This document shows, piece after piece, positions 51,190-61,955 of a DNA stretch of 64,000 bases. The notes beneath the pieces were generated by a model. That model was not told where the DNA came from. It did not search any database and saw only the letters and a list, made by a program, of their open reading frames with translations. The first letter of the stretch is position 1. Each line of letters begins with the position of its first letter. Made by a program: the position numbers and the translations under genes. Origin of the DNA: Cyclobacterium roseum (GTDB lineage: Bacteria; Bacteroidota; Bacteroidia; Cytophagales; Cyclobacteriaceae). The stretch covers positions 1 to 64,000 of the forward strand of contig NZ_WNKF01000008.1 in NCBI RefSeq assembly GCF_010119225.1. The letters run 5' to 3'.

Positions 51190-54100
51190 ATGATCATCCG
51201 GGTCCCATATAGCGTACTTTGTATTTGGACAGGGCTGCTTTTGCTTTCGGGTATAAAAGAGGCAGGTGCGGCTCCTATTATCCGCGATGTTTTCCAGTTT
51301 TCGGAGTGCGAAAAAATGGCATCCATCCGGGTGCGAAATGGGGTAGCTCCCTACACCTACGTTTGGAGTTATGAAGGAAACGTAATCCAGACGGACGTGG
51401 ATTTAGGGGAAGATGAAATGAGTACCATCGAGCAGGCGCAAGGCGGGGATTATAACCTGATGGTAACCGATAGCGATGGAAATACCTACTCGGAAACCAT
51501 CAATTTTTCGGGTAGCACTAATTTTATTTTAAATATTCTTTACGAAGAGAATCAGGAATGTGAGGGGGAAACCTTCGGACAGGTTTACGGCACCATTGAA
51601 AATGGGATCGCCCCTTTCACGGTTAATTTTTTTGATGAAGGAGGAGCGGTGGTTTTGACGACCGTCCTGGCTGGAAGAAACCTGGATCTCAATGGGGTTC
51701 CGGCCGGAGATTACCTGGTAGAAGTGATTGATGCATCCGGATGTAAAGAATTAACCAGCATCACCATTGAGGAAGTGGACCCATTGGTAGTGACACCAAA
51801 TGGTGGACCCGGGACGCTGGCAGAAACCTGTGAGGGGAATGGTGGAATACGATTTGATGTTTCGGACTATGCTGGGGACGTGGCTTTCCGAATACGGAGG
51901 GCAAACGGGAGTTATGCCACTTCCTGGCTGCCCGCTGCTTCCGGAGAAATTCGGTATGACCAACTGGAAGCAGGCGATTATGTGCTGGAGATAACCGACG
52001 ATTACCGGCTGGAGGATTGTCCTGAGGAATTGGTTTTTAATATTGCAGACGAGCAGCTTTTGGATATTGACTTGAGCAGTTCTGCGATTAGTTGTTTTGG
52101 TGCTTCGGATGGTACCATCCATTTGGAATCGGAGCGCTTGTTTATGGGGTTTGCCTTTCCCCCTGATGAAATTATAGTGGATATTTTGGACTCCGGCAAT
52201 ACGCCGGTTTTCAGCGATCAGGTGGTGGCGATCGGAGCGTTATCAGGAGAAGCTGATTTTACGGGATTGTCTGCGGGAGACTATACCGTCATTGTGCGAC
52301 ATGGGGGAGATGATTATCCGGAATGTACGCTTACCTATACGATAAGTATCGATTCTCCGGTTGCCGCCTTAACAGCCACGGTCAGCAGTACTCCTGAAAT
52401 TTGTTTTGGCGAAGAAAATGGTACCGCGACTGTTGCACGGTCCGGAGGATGGGGAGGGTATACCTATTTGTGGAGTGATGGACAAACTGGCCGAACGGCA
52501 ACAGGACTTGCTCCGGGTAATTATTCGGTACGGGTTTCCGATGGGGGAGGCTGTTTTTTAGATCTGTCGGTCACGGTGGACGGACCACCCGAAGCGATAG
52601 GCGGGTCGATCGATTTACTCTCCGGCCTGACCTGTGTGGGTGCCAACGATGGTGCTGCAAGGGTTACAGGCCTTCAGGGGGGCTGGGGTAATTATACGTT
52701 AGCGTGGAGCAATGGAGAAACCGGGTCTGAAGCGAATCAGCTTCCGGCTGGTACGAATTCGGTGACTATCCGGGATGATGAAGGCTGCGAGCATGTATTG
52801 TACGTGGATGTGCCGGTTCCCGATGCACCGGATGTTACTTATTCCCTCACAGAGCCAAGTTGTTTTGGTGCTTCAGATGGTCGTATTCGCGTGCAAATTC
52901 ACGATGCTGCTACCACCTTCACCGTTACAGTTGATGGGGAAGTCCAAACCGGAAATGACCTGACCTTTGACGGGTTATCTGCGGACCAGTATCAGGTACA
53001 AATTGCTTATTCGGGTAGCTGTTCGATTACTGAATTTCTTACACTGGATGAGCCGGACCAGGTTGTTATTGATGAAAACGATCTGGAGATAACTCCAATA
53101 AGTTGCGCGGGGTCGGGGGACGGAGCCATTTCAGGGCTTTCCGTTTCGGGAGGTACCGGATCGTACCAGTATCAATGGCAAAAGGAAATCAGCGGGGTTT
53201 TCGAGGACTTGCCGGGGGAAACCGGGCTTTCCCTGATTAATCTTTCGGGTGGTTCGTATCGCTTGCAGGTTACCGATCAGAACTCCTGTGCGGTTTACCA
53301 GGATTATGAGTTGGATGAGCCGGCTCCTTTACAGACCGGTATTCCAGTTATTGAGGATGTTACTTGTTTCGGGATTAGTGACGGAAGCATCTCATTTTCA
53401 GTAAGCGGCGGAACGGCCCCTTATACCTATTCTTTGAACGGAGGAACGCCTCAAACGACTTCCGGCTCCCAGATCGAATTTTCCGGTTTGCCAGCCGGAT
53501 TGAATAATTTCATTAGCCTGGTGGATGCCCGGGGCTGTACCGTACCTAATATAAATTTTGATATCGAATCGCCTCCTGCTATACAGGTTTCTAACGTGCA
53601 ACTTTTGCCAGAAACCTGTTTTGGCCAGGGAAATGGGTCCATTTCGATAGATGTCAGCGGAGGCTCGGGTAGTTTTGCCTTCGAATGGTTCCGTGCCACC
53701 GCGCCAACGACCGTTATCGCAACCACTGAAGATTTAACCAACCGCGGACCAGGAGCGTACTTGCTGAAAGTGACTGACCCTGCCAATCCCTCTTGTGAAG
53801 TATTGGAAACGTTTACCATTCCGGAAACTCCGGCATTGCAACTTGCTTTGGATGGAGACCCGGTGGATGTTTCCTGTTTCGGGGAAAGTACCGGATCCAT
53901 TGCGGTGACGGTGCAGGGTGGAACCGGCGCTTACACGTTTTCTTGGACAGGGCCAGGTGGGTTCACCTCAGATCAGCAGAATCCAAGCGGGTTGGCTTCA
54001 GGCCTGTATCAGGTAACCGTGACCGATGAGAATGGGTGTTGGGAGCAATTAAGTGATATTTTGGTCAGACAGCCAGCGGCGGCATTGGGAGTAAGTTTAT

Positions 54101-57100
54101 TAAACAAGGTTTCTCCGACCTGTCACGATGCAGAAAACGGGCGCATAGAAATTCAAGTAGGAGGAGGAAAGCCTTCTTACCGCATCTCCTGGGAAGAAGA
54201 AGTTTCTCCCGGCGTTTTTGTTCCTTTTCCCGGCTCCTCATTAACCCTTGCCGGTATTGGCGCAGGAACTTACAGGGCCTTGGTCGAGGACGCAAACTCC
54301 TGCATTAGCACCTTGGACGTGAACCTGGATGCGCCGGATCCTTTACAGGTGCAGTTGACGGAAAAAGTTGATGTGTCGTGTTTCGGGAGAAACGATGGGC
54401 GGATCACCATTGAAGTTACCGGAGGAACAGGAGTTTATTTTTTCGACTGGGATCACGGTTTTATCAATCAAAACCCGACTAATCTGGGAGAGGGGACCTA
54501 TGGAGTGACGGTAACTGATGCCAACGGATGTAGTTTTCGTCTGGATAACCTGCTGATTGAACAGCCTGATGAACTAGAGATTGACCTGGTGCAGGTAACC
54601 CCACCTACTTGCGGATTGAACGACGGGGAAATAGAAGTGGCGTTCAGCGGGGGTAATCCACTCACTGCCAGTAATAGATGGGTGGAACTATCCAGCGAGA
54701 CCCTAGTCGCCGAAGATGTTAATCAGGTGAGTGGCTTGAATCCGGGCTATTACCGGATAGAATACAGTAGCGGGGCAAGTTGTGTCGTTACCGAAACCGT
54801 ACTTGTGCCCGGGCCATCCAGCCCCTTGCAATTGGTAACTAATTCGCAGGACGCTGCCTGTCCCGGAGAAAGCGGCATTATTTTTCTCTCTGCCACGGGA
54901 GGGGTTCCTGGATATACCTATTACGTTCGGAATAGTGGCGTATGGGAAGCCGCTAGTAGTTCTATCCTGGCCGGTTTGCCAGCTGGTGACTACGACGTGC
55001 GGGTTGATGATGCTTCAGGATGCCAGGATTTTTCAGTTATCACCATTGATGAACCGAATCCGCCTGTAATTGATGCCGAAGTCACCCATCAGGTTTCTTG
55101 TTTTGGGGCTAACGATGGCGAAATCTCGTTCGGTATTTCCGGCGGTAGTGGAGGCTATACCTTGCAATGGTACCGGAAAACTGCTTTGGGAGGAAAGAGT
55201 CCCATTGCTACAAGCAGTTTGACTAACCTGATTGCCGGAACCTATTTTGTGGAACTGGTTTATGCGGGCGGTTGCACCATCAGCTCGCCGGATTATGAAA
55301 TCACCAGCCCCGAACCTCTTCTACACTCAGTAGACCTGGATCAACCTCAATGTGCTGATGATACGGGAATATTTTCCATTACCTTTTCCGGAGGTAATCC
55401 GGGTAAAGAACTGACCGTGTCTTCGACCGATGGGTATTTGCAACAATATGATAATGAAGTTTCCGGTACGTATACCTTTGAAAATCTTTCTCCAGGCGCC
55501 TATTCCTGGCGCCTGGAAGATGCTTCCTGTCCGGTAATTGAAGGAAACTTTACCGTAAATGCAGTGGTCCGGCCATCTTTCTCCACTTCCTCTCAGAACA
55601 TTTCCTGTTTTGGTGCTGGCGATGGCCTGTTGGAAATTGAAGTTCCTACCGTTCAATCCGGAAGGCTTTATTCGGTATGGATCAATGGTGCCAATCAGGG
55701 GAACCAAACCTCATTTTTTAATTTACTTCCCGGTGTTTATCAGGTTTGGCTACAGGATAACCTGGGTTGCCAGTCCGATGTACAGGTTATTGAGTTGACC
55801 GAGCCGGATCGACCCCTGGCCATCGATCGGGCAGAAATGACCCCTGCGATTTGTTACGGAGAAGCATCAGGTTCTTTGCTATTTGAACTTTCGGGGGGAA
55901 CTCCTGAATACCGGGTAGCGCTGGTGCCCGAGGCCGGTCCATCATTACCCATGACCGGATTACTGGCAGAGACGGCCTATGAATTTACCGGCCTGGCTGC
56001 CGGAACCTACACCCTTGAAGTTTGGGATCAGAATGATAACTGCTTCCTGACGGCAGACTATATCGTAGCTGAACCAGATCCCTTAACGGCGGATCTAGAG
56101 GCTGGAAGCATTCTTTGCGCCGGTGAGACTACCTGGCTGGAGGTAAACGTGGCGGGAGGTACCTTACCTTACACGTTTTCCTGGGAAAAATTTAATCCGG
56201 GAGGAGGTACCTGGGAGCTGCTTCCCGAAACGCAAAACCGAATCACGGGAATTCTTCCCGGGGAGTACCGGTATACGGTTACAGATGCGGAGTCCTGCGT
56301 GGAGTTGACCGAGGATGTTACCGTTTCGGATGCGGCGGAGATTACGCTTAGCTATGCTGCCGGGGCGATCGCTTGTTACGGGGAAGCTGTGCCGGTGGAC
56401 CTTACCGCAAGTGCGCCTGGAAAGGACAGCTTTACTTTTTTTGTCAATGGAGCTCAGATTTTTGGCAATACGTTTATGGCGCAGGCAGGCACCTATGCCG
56501 TTTATGCGCTTGATAATATCAATGGCTGCGTATCAGAAGAACAATTTATTACGATCGGGCAGCCCCTGGCACCCCTATCGGTGGTGGACTATTCCTGGGA
56601 GGATTTGAGTTGTCACGAATCGGCGGACGGCAGTCTTTCCCTAACCCTGGAAGGGGGTACGGCTCCTTATACAATTGACTTTAACGGAAACACCTATACC
56701 GCAGCAGAAAATGAAGTCCTTCTATTTGACGGACTTAGTGCCGATATATCCTACCAGCCCCAGGTGAGAGATGCCAATGGCTGTACGATTGATCTTCCTC
56801 AGAGAACCCTTCAACAACCCTTGCCCCTACAGGCAGCGGCGACCGTTCCGGCCATTAATTGTTTTGGAGGAAGTACCTCCATCGACCTTCAGATTACTGG
56901 CGGAAGGCAGCCTTATGCCATTACCTGGGAATTTTCTCCCGATGGTACGGTATACACCTCCATGCCATCCTGGGAAGATGAGAGCCTGCTGGTGAATATC
57001 GGTCCCGGGTATTATCGGTACGCCATAGCAGACGGTGCTTGCTCAGATCTCACCGATACCTTGCTTGTCGAAGCGCCTGCTGCTGTGGAACTCCAAAACA

Positions 57101-60100
57101 CGGTTACGCCTGTTTCCTGCTTTGGAGGTTCTGACGGCAGGGTGGAATTAATGCCTTCGGGAGGAACAGGTGCGGATTACCGGCTGTTTTTTAATGGGGT
57201 GGAAATAACCGGTACCAGCGTCGAAGGACTCAGTGCCGGTACCTATACCGCTTTTGCAATGAATGGAACCTGCCGGTCAGAGGATGTGGCCATTACGGTA
57301 TCACAGCCTGCTGCTCCGGTAACGGTAGCCGTCGATTTCCCTGGCTTGCTGGCCTGTGCTGGTGATGAAGCGGTCGTAGGGTTAGAAGTGGCGGGTGGTA
57401 CGGCACCTTATACAGCAACTTTTAATTCTGAGACCCAGGTTGCAGCGGCACCGGGAGAACTTTCCTTTGCCGGAATTGCTGCGGGCTCCTATACCTTGGA
57501 GGTAGTAGATGCAGCAGGTTGCTCCTGGACGGATACCATCGAAATTGCCGAGCCGGATCCGGTGGAACTGGTTTTGGAGAACCTCGCAGACGTAAGCTGT
57601 TTTGGCGGAGCCGACGGTTCGATCAGGGTGTTGGCTTCGGGCGGAACGGGTGCCTTCACCTATAGCTGGCAAGACGATGACGGCGTGGATATCGGTACCG
57701 GTCGCTACATTTCCGGTTTACAAGCGGGTCTTTACCTGGTTGAAGTTATTGATGAAAACGGATGTAGCCTGATCCGGGAATATGAGATTGAAGAGCCCAC
57801 AGCGGTGAATTTTACTTTTTCGGTGCAAAATGTAACCTGTGCGGGTTCCCAAAATGGTCAAATCACTGCCCAGGGTTCAGGAGGAAGACCCGATTACCAC
57901 TTGGTAGTCAACGGAATTCACCTTCCTGGAATGCAGGCCACGGGTTTGTCCGCCAATGCCTACCAGGTAATGGTGGTTGATGCTTTTGGCTGTGCCTCGC
58001 CTCCTCAGGAGATAATCGTGGAGGAACCTCTTCCCCTGCAAATGGAGGTAGATGCCTCGGATGTGAGTTGCTATGCAGCTAATGATGGCTCTGTTTCAAT
58101 AACCCTCCAGGGAGGAACCGCTCCTTACAGTTTCCGCTGGTCGGATGGTAATTCCCTTCCTGCAAGGACCGGAATGGCTCCTGGAAATTACGAAATCGTG
58201 GTCACCGATGCCAACGGTTGTTCTATCCGGGATCGTGTATTGATCCAGCAACCGGAATCTATATTGGTAGCGGCTGATGTGATTCCTGTAAGTTGCCATG
58301 CAGGCAGTGACGGGGAGATCAGGCTGGATATCTCTGGCGGCAATGGTCCTTTTTCCGTGCAGTGGGAGGAAGTAGTGACCGGTACAAATGTGGGGGCCGG
58401 AACAGAAGTGACCGGACTTGCAGCCGGCAGGTACCGGGCATTGATTCAAGATGAAAATGGCTGTGCCCTTAGCAGGGAATACGAGGTAAGGGAGCCGGGT
58501 TCTCCTTTGTCGGTGCAACCCTTGGTATCGGATATCCGCTGTTTTGGAGAGGATAGCGGCAGCATCAGTCTGGTGGTCTCCGGAGGTACTGCTCCGTATT
58601 CATTTAATTGGTCTTCGGGAGAAACCAGTAGTGTGGTTTCCAATAAACCTTCAGGAAATTATCAGGTACAGGTTTCCGATGCCAATGGATGCTTGTGGGT
58701 GGAGGACATTACCATCGAAGAGCCAGACCCGGTTGAGGTAGAGGCCGCCATCACCGACGTTTCCTGTAAGATGGGGACAGACGGCACCATTGACCTTACC
58801 ATTACCGGAGGCAGTGGGGAACCCCGGGTGCAATGGAGCAACGGGATGACAGGTACCTCGATCTCGGGCTTAAGAGCTGGGACCTACACCGCCTTTATTT
58901 TGGATGCTCAATCCTGCTTTGATAGCTATACCTTTCAGGTAACCGAGCCCGAAGCAGCCCTTGCCGTGGAGGGATCGGGATCATTTGAGCTTTGTTTCGT
59001 GGAGGATGTCATGAGCATTGAGTTGGAAGTTAGCGGCGGAACGGCTCCCTATACCTACTCCTGGTCTAACGGGTCCACCGATAAAGATATCTACGATCTC
59101 GAATCGGGTCTGTATGAAGTGGTCGTCAGCGATGCAAAAGGATGTTCGGTGGTCGAATCCTTTGAAGTACCTGAGCCGTCCCTACCGATGGATGTATCCA
59201 TCAGTGGAAATTTAGGCATTTGTAACAACGATGAGCGTGGGGAGGCTTCCGTGTCAGTGAGTGGAGGCTTGGCACCCTACACCTATTTGTGGTCCAATGG
59301 CGCAACCACTGCCACTGTATCCAATCTTGGCCCCGGTCAGTATTCGGTGGAAGTGACAGATTCCAAAGGCTGTTCCGTCCGGGAGCAGGTGGAGATAATA
59401 CGATCCCGGGACCTACATGTGAGCCTGGAAGACATTCAGAGTGTGTCTTGTTTTGGGGCGAATGATGGAGCAATCACCATTCAGGTAGATCAAAACAGTG
59501 GTCCTTTTCAGGTGTTCTGGAGCAACGGGGTGAGCGATCAATTGTCCATCACAGGGCTGGGACCTGGCATATACACGGCCGAAATCACCGATGAAGCAGG
59601 CTGTGTCACTACGGTGGCTTATCAGATCCGGGAGCCGGAGATATTGGCGGTGTATGAAACGATAAACGATGTGGATTGCTATGGCAACGAAAACGGAAGC
59701 CTGTTGCTTGAGGTAAGGGGTGGAACGGCCCCTTATGCCTTCGAGTGGTCCAACGGCGCCAAAAGTAAGGACCTTCGGAACCTAGGTCCGGGTACCTATT
59801 CGGTGATCGTTACCGACCGAATGGGCTGCTCCACCGGAGCTTCCTACACTGTGGCTGAGCCCGAACTCTTGACCGTGGAGATTGATCAAACCGATACGCT
59901 GGCCTGTTATGGAGATGCGAATGGATTTATCAATTTGGATATTACCGGCGGGGTACAACCCTACCGGATTACCTGGTCGGATGCACCCGAATTGGGTACA
60001 CAAAACAGGAGCGGCCTGGAAGCGGGTAGCTACACGGTTCTGGTAACGGATGCCAACAATTGCACGCAGGTAAATACCCTGGTTATTGCCCAACCGGAAC

Positions 60101-60876
60101 CCTTGGAAGTGGAATTGTTTACCCGTTTTGATGCGGACTGCGAACAACAGCTATTGACTGGAGAAGCCTGGATCGAGATACAGGGTGGAACAGGGGAGTA
60201 CGATATAGCTTGGAACACGGGTGACCAAGATGTCTTGGAAACCCAGTTTTTTGAAGATGGGGTTGTGGAAGTAAGGGTTACCGATCAAAACGGTTGCGCT
60301 GTAGAGGTCTCAAGGGTAGTGACCCTTCCTTTGGCCTTTACAGAAGCCGCGTTTTTATATACCGTCATTTCCACCGGCGTTGAAGGCGAAATTCTGGTGA
60401 ACGATCCGGTGCAGTTTCGCGACGAGACCTTGGGGAATGTCTTTACCTGGGAATGGGATTTTGGAGATGGAACCAAAAGCAATGAACAACACCCCATGCA
60501 CAGTTACAACAAACCCGGAACCTATTCCATTCGCCTGACTACTTTCGACGTTCTGGGTTGTGTTTCTGAGACCGAAAGGGTAGTGGAGGTAGTTTCCTCT
60601 TACCGGATTTTAATACCCAATGCCTTTTCCCCGAATGGAGACGGCTTGAACGACAAGTTTTTGCCCAAGTTGCGGGGTATCGAAGATTTTGAGATGCACA
60701 TTTTCAATAAGTGGGGAGAATTGGTTTACTCCTCCTTTAGTCAGGAGGATTCAGGTTGGGATGGAACCCTCAATGGCCAATTGAGCCCCAATGGGAATTA
60801 CGTGTACAAGATCAATTATACTTCGGTAGCAGGGGAATCCGGGACGCAAACGGGGGTTTTTACCCTGATATTTTGA
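51190..60876 (+). CDS. Giant SprB-repeat surface adhesin with PKD and T9SS type B sorting domain
   Basis: About 3228 aa from the ATG at 51190 (MIIRVPYSVLCIWTGLLLL, signal peptide to AGAA). The body is about 37 tandem SprB-type units of 75-90 aa. Each has a Cys near its start (typically DVSCFGxxDGSI), a GGTAPYTYSW block, a GLxAGxYxVxVTD strand and a closing Cys (xNGC) before an EP linker. A PKD domain (WEWDFGDGTKSNEQHPMHSY) follows. The last ~90 residues (IPNAFSPNGDGLNDKF) are the gliding-motility-associated type B sorting domain, which targets export by the T9SS. SprB of Flavobacterium is a moving adhesin on gliding cells; this is a likely counterpart, with the SprF-like gene next to it. Confidence 0.93.
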   Translation: MIIRVPYSVLCIWTGLLLLSGIKEAGAAPIIRDVFQFSECEKMASIRVRNGVAPYTYVWSYEGNVIQTDVDLGEDEMSTIEQAQGGDYNLMVTDSDGNTYSETINFSGSTNFILNILYEENQECEGETFGQVYGTIENGIAPFTVNFFDEGGAVVLTTVLAGRNLDLNGVPAGDYLVEVIDASGCKELTSITIEEVDPLVVTPNGGPGTLAETCEGNGGIRFDVSDYAGDVAFRIRRANGSYATSWLPAASGEIRYDQLEAGDYVLEITDDYRLEDCPEELVFNIADEQLLDIDLSSSAISCFGASDGTIHLESERLFMGFAFPPDEIIVDILDSGNTPVFSDQVVAIGALSGEADFTGLSAGDYTVIVRHGGDDYPECTLTYTISIDSPVAALTATVSSTPEICFGEENGTATVARSGGWGGYTYLWSDGQTGRTATGLAPGNYSVRVSDGGGCFLDLSVTVDGPPEAIGGSIDLLSGLTCVGANDGAARVTGLQGGWGNYTLAWSNGETGSEANQLPAGTNSVTIRDDEGCEHVLYVDVPVPDAPDVTYSLTEPSCFGASDGRIRVQIHDAATTFTVTVDGEVQTGNDLTFDGLSADQYQVQIAYSGSCSITEFLTLDEPDQVVIDENDLEITPISCAGSGDGAISGLSVSGGTGSYQYQWQKEISGVFEDLPGETGLSLINLSGGSYRLQVTDQNSCAVYQDYELDEPAPLQTGIPVIEDVTCFGISDGSISFSVSGGTAPYTYSLNGGTPQTTSGSQIEFSGLPAGLNNFISLVDARGCTVPNINFDIESPPAIQVSNVQLLPETCFGQGNGSISIDVSGGSGSFAFEWFRATAPTTVIATTEDLTNRGPGAYLLKVTDPANPSCEVLETFTIPETPALQLALDGDPVDVSCFGESTGSIAVTVQGGTGAYTFSWTGPGGFTSDQQNPSGLASGLYQVTVTDENGCWEQLSDILVRQPAAALGVSLLNKVSPTCHDAENGRIEIQVGGGKPSYRISWEEEVSPGVFVPFPGSSLTLAGIGAGTYRALVEDANSCISTLDVNLDAPDPLQVQLTEKVDVSCFGRNDGRITIEVTGGTGVYFFDWDHGFINQNPTNLGEGTYGVTVTDANGCSFRLDNLLIEQPDELEIDLVQVTPPTCGLNDGEIEVAFSGGNPLTASNRWVELSSETLVAEDVNQVSGLNPGYYRIEYSSGASCVVTETVLVPGPSSPLQLVTNSQDAACPGESGIIFLSATGGVPGYTYYVRNSGVWEAASSSILAGLPAGDYDVRVDDASGCQDFSVITIDEPNPPVIDAEVTHQVSCFGANDGEISFGISGGSGGYTLQWYRKTALGGKSPIATSSLTNLIAGTYFVELVYAGGCTISSPDYEITSPEPLLHSVDLDQPQCADDTGIFSITFSGGNPGKELTVSSTDGYLQQYDNEVSGTYTFENLSPGAYSWRLEDASCPVIEGNFTVNAVVRPSFSTSSQNISCFGAGDGLLEIEVPTVQSGRLYSVWINGANQGNQTSFFNLLPGVYQVWLQDNLGCQSDVQVIELTEPDRPLAIDRAEMTPAICYGEASGSLLFELSGGTPEYRVALVPEAGPSLPMTGLLAETAYEFTGLAAGTYTLEVWDQNDNCFLTADYIVAEPDPLTADLEAGSILCAGETTWLEVNVAGGTLPYTFSWEKFNPGGGTWELLPETQNRITGILPGEYRYTVTDAESCVELTEDVTVSDAAEITLSYAAGAIACYGEAVPVDLTASAPGKDSFTFFVNGAQIFGNTFMAQAGTYAVYALDNINGCVSEEQFITIGQPLAPLSVVDYSWEDLSCHESADGSLSLTLEGGTAPYTIDFNGNTYTAAENEVLLFDGLSADISYQPQVRDANGCTIDLPQRTLQQPLPLQAAATVPAINCFGGSTSIDLQITGGRQPYAITWEFSPDGTVYTSMPSWEDESLLVNIGPGYYRYAIADGACSDLTDTLLVEAPAAVELQNTVTPVSCFGGSDGRVELMPSGGTGADYRLFFNGVEITGTSVEGLSAGTYTAFAMNGTCRSEDVAITVSQPAAPVTVAVDFPGLLACAGDEAVVGLEVAGGTAPYTATFNSETQVAAAPGELSFAGIAAGSYTLEVVDAAGCSWTDTIEIAEPDPVELVLENLADVSCFGGADGSIRVLASGGTGAFTYSWQDDDGVDIGTGRYISGLQAGLYLVEVIDENGCSLIREYEIEEPTAVNFTFSVQNVTCAGSQNGQITAQGSGGRPDYHLVVNGIHLPGMQATGLSANAYQVMVVDAFGCASPPQEIIVEEPLPLQMEVDASDVSCYAANDGSVSITLQGGTAPYSFRWSDGNSLPARTGMAPGNYEIVVTDANGCSIRDRVLIQQPESILVAADVIPVSCHAGSDGEIRLDISGGNGPFSVQWEEVVTGTNVGAGTEVTGLAAGRYRALIQDENGCALSREYEVREPGSPLSVQPLVSDIRCFGEDSGSISLVVSGGTAPYSFNWSSGETSSVVSNKPSGNYQVQVSDANGCLWVEDITIEEPDPVEVEAAITDVSCKMGTDGTIDLTITGGSGEPRVQWSNGMTGTSISGLRAGTYTAFILDAQSCFDSYTFQVTEPEAALAVEGSGSFELCFVEDVMSIELEVSGGTAPYTYSWSNGSTDKDIYDLESGLYEVVVSDAKGCSVVESFEVPEPSLPMDVSISGNLGICNNDERGEASVSVSGGLAPYTYLWSNGATTATVSNLGPGQYSVEVTDSKGCSVREQVEIIRSRDLHVSLEDIQSVSCFGANDGAITIQVDQNSGPFQVFWSNGVSDQLSITGLGPGIYTAEITDEAGCVTTVAYQIREPEILAVYETINDVDCYGNENGSLLLEVRGGTAPYAFEWSNGAKSKDLRNLGPGTYSVIVTDRMGCSTGASYTVAEPELLTVEIDQTDTLACYGDANGFINLDITGGVQPYRITWSDAPELGTQNRSGLEAGSYTVLVTDANNCTQVNTLVIAQPEPLEVELFTRFDADCEQQLLTGEAWIEIQGGTGEYDIAWNTGDQDVLETQFFEDGVVEVRVTDQNGCAVEVSRVVTLPLAFTEAAFLYTVISTGVEGEILVNDPVQFRDETLGNVFTWEWDFGDGTKSNEQHPMHSYNKPGTYSIRLTTFDVLGCVSETERVVEVVSSYRILIPNAFSPNGDGLNDKFLPKLRGIEDFEMHIFNKWGELVYSSFSQEDSGWDGTLNGQLSPNGNYVYKINYTSVAGESGTQTGVFTLIF

Positions 60877-60929
60877 GGGGAACCATACCAAAGAGAACAA
60901 AAGGATAGGATGAATAAACGGATGGAGTG

Positions 60930-61955
60930 ATGAAAACGATATATACCCTACTTATTTTTATGTTGACCTGCAATTTTGTACAGGCCCAGGACATGCAGTA
61001 TTCTCAATTTTATGCAGCACCATTGTATCTGAATCCGGCATTTGCGGGGGCAACGGAACTGACCCGGATCGGGGCCAACTACAGAAACCAGTGGCCAGGA
61101 CTGGACCATTCTTTTGTCTCCTATTCGGCTTACATAGATCATTACATGTTTGACATCAATTCGGGAGCAGGTCTGATCATCAATTCCACTAGGGAAAGCC
61201 AATCACAACTCAGCACCAATGAGGTGGGTCTGGTCTATTCCTATAAAGTGCATTTAGGACTGGACTCCTACCTCAGATTTGGTGGACAGGCCAGTTTTGT
61301 AACCAGGGATGCCTATTTTGGTGATTTGGTATTCGGCTCTCAGTTGGATATCGAACGTGGGTATATTGATGATTTTAGCGGTGAGCTGATGGCGGCTGAC
61401 TATAAGCACAGCTTTGTGGATTATAATTTCGGTATGGTGTTTCATACGCAGATGATGTGGGTAGGGGTATCGGGTCATCACCTTTCCGAACCCAATACTT
61501 CTTTTGTGGATGGCAATATCAGTGAGTTGCCCATGAGGCTTTCAGCCCATGGCGGCATCAAATTTAATCTGGGAGAGGGAATGATTAATAATTACTATAG
61601 CAATACGCGTCAGGAACGCTCTGCATTTTTTGCTTTTAATTATAAGCATCAGGATCCATTTAATCAACTGGATCTGGGTGCCCAGTTGTTTATAGAACCG
61701 TTGATCCTGGGGGTCTGGTACAGAGGTTTTCCCGTCAAATACGATTTGCCCAATAACGAGTCCATTGTAGGCTTGCTGGGAGTGGTACTGAACAATGGGA
61801 TAGACATTGGGTATAGTTTTGACTTTACCGCTTCCAAGCTAAGCCTGGGGAGTTCTGCAGGCGCTCACGAATTTTCTATCCGGTATTCTTTTTTATACGG
61901 GGATCCGAAAGAGCGTAATAAGAGGAGCACGATCATTCCCTGCTTCCGGTTTTAA
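60930..61955 (+). CDS. PorP/SprF family T9SS outer-membrane protein
   Basis: A protein of 341 aa from the ATG at 60930 (MKTIYTLLIFMLTCNFVQAQ signal peptide). It carries the family start DMQYSQFYAAPLYLNPAFAG and the block NYRNQWPGLDHSFVSYSAYIDHY. The rest is beta-barrel-like. SprF is needed for secretion of SprB in Flavobacterium, and PorP/SprF proteins commonly pair with type B sorting-domain cargo. It lies 53 bp behind the adhesin, making a cargo-partner operon. Its stop overlaps that of the convergent murA by 4 nt. Confidence 0.93.
   Translation: MKTIYTLLIFMLTCNFVQAQDMQYSQFYAAPLYLNPAFAGATELTRIGANYRNQWPGLDHSFVSYSAYIDHYMFDINSGAGLIINSTRESQSQLSTNEVGLVYSYKVHLGLDSYLRFGGQASFVTRDAYFGDLVFGSQLDIERGYIDDFSGELMAADYKHSFVDYNFGMVFHTQMMWVGVSGHHLSEPNTSFVDGNISELPMRLSAHGGIKFNLGEGMINNYYSNTRQERSAFFAFNYKHQDPFNQLDLGAQLFIEPLILGVWYRGFPVKYDLPNNESIVGLLGVVLNNGIDIGYSFDFTASKLSLGSSAGAHEFSIRYSFLYGDPKERNKRSTIIPCFRF

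Noticed and set aside
51190..60876. CRISPR array or simple tandem repeat in the adhesin
   Set aside because: The periodicity is of protein domains about 75-90 codons long with low DNA identity, in one open frame; no short direct repeats with spacers were seen.
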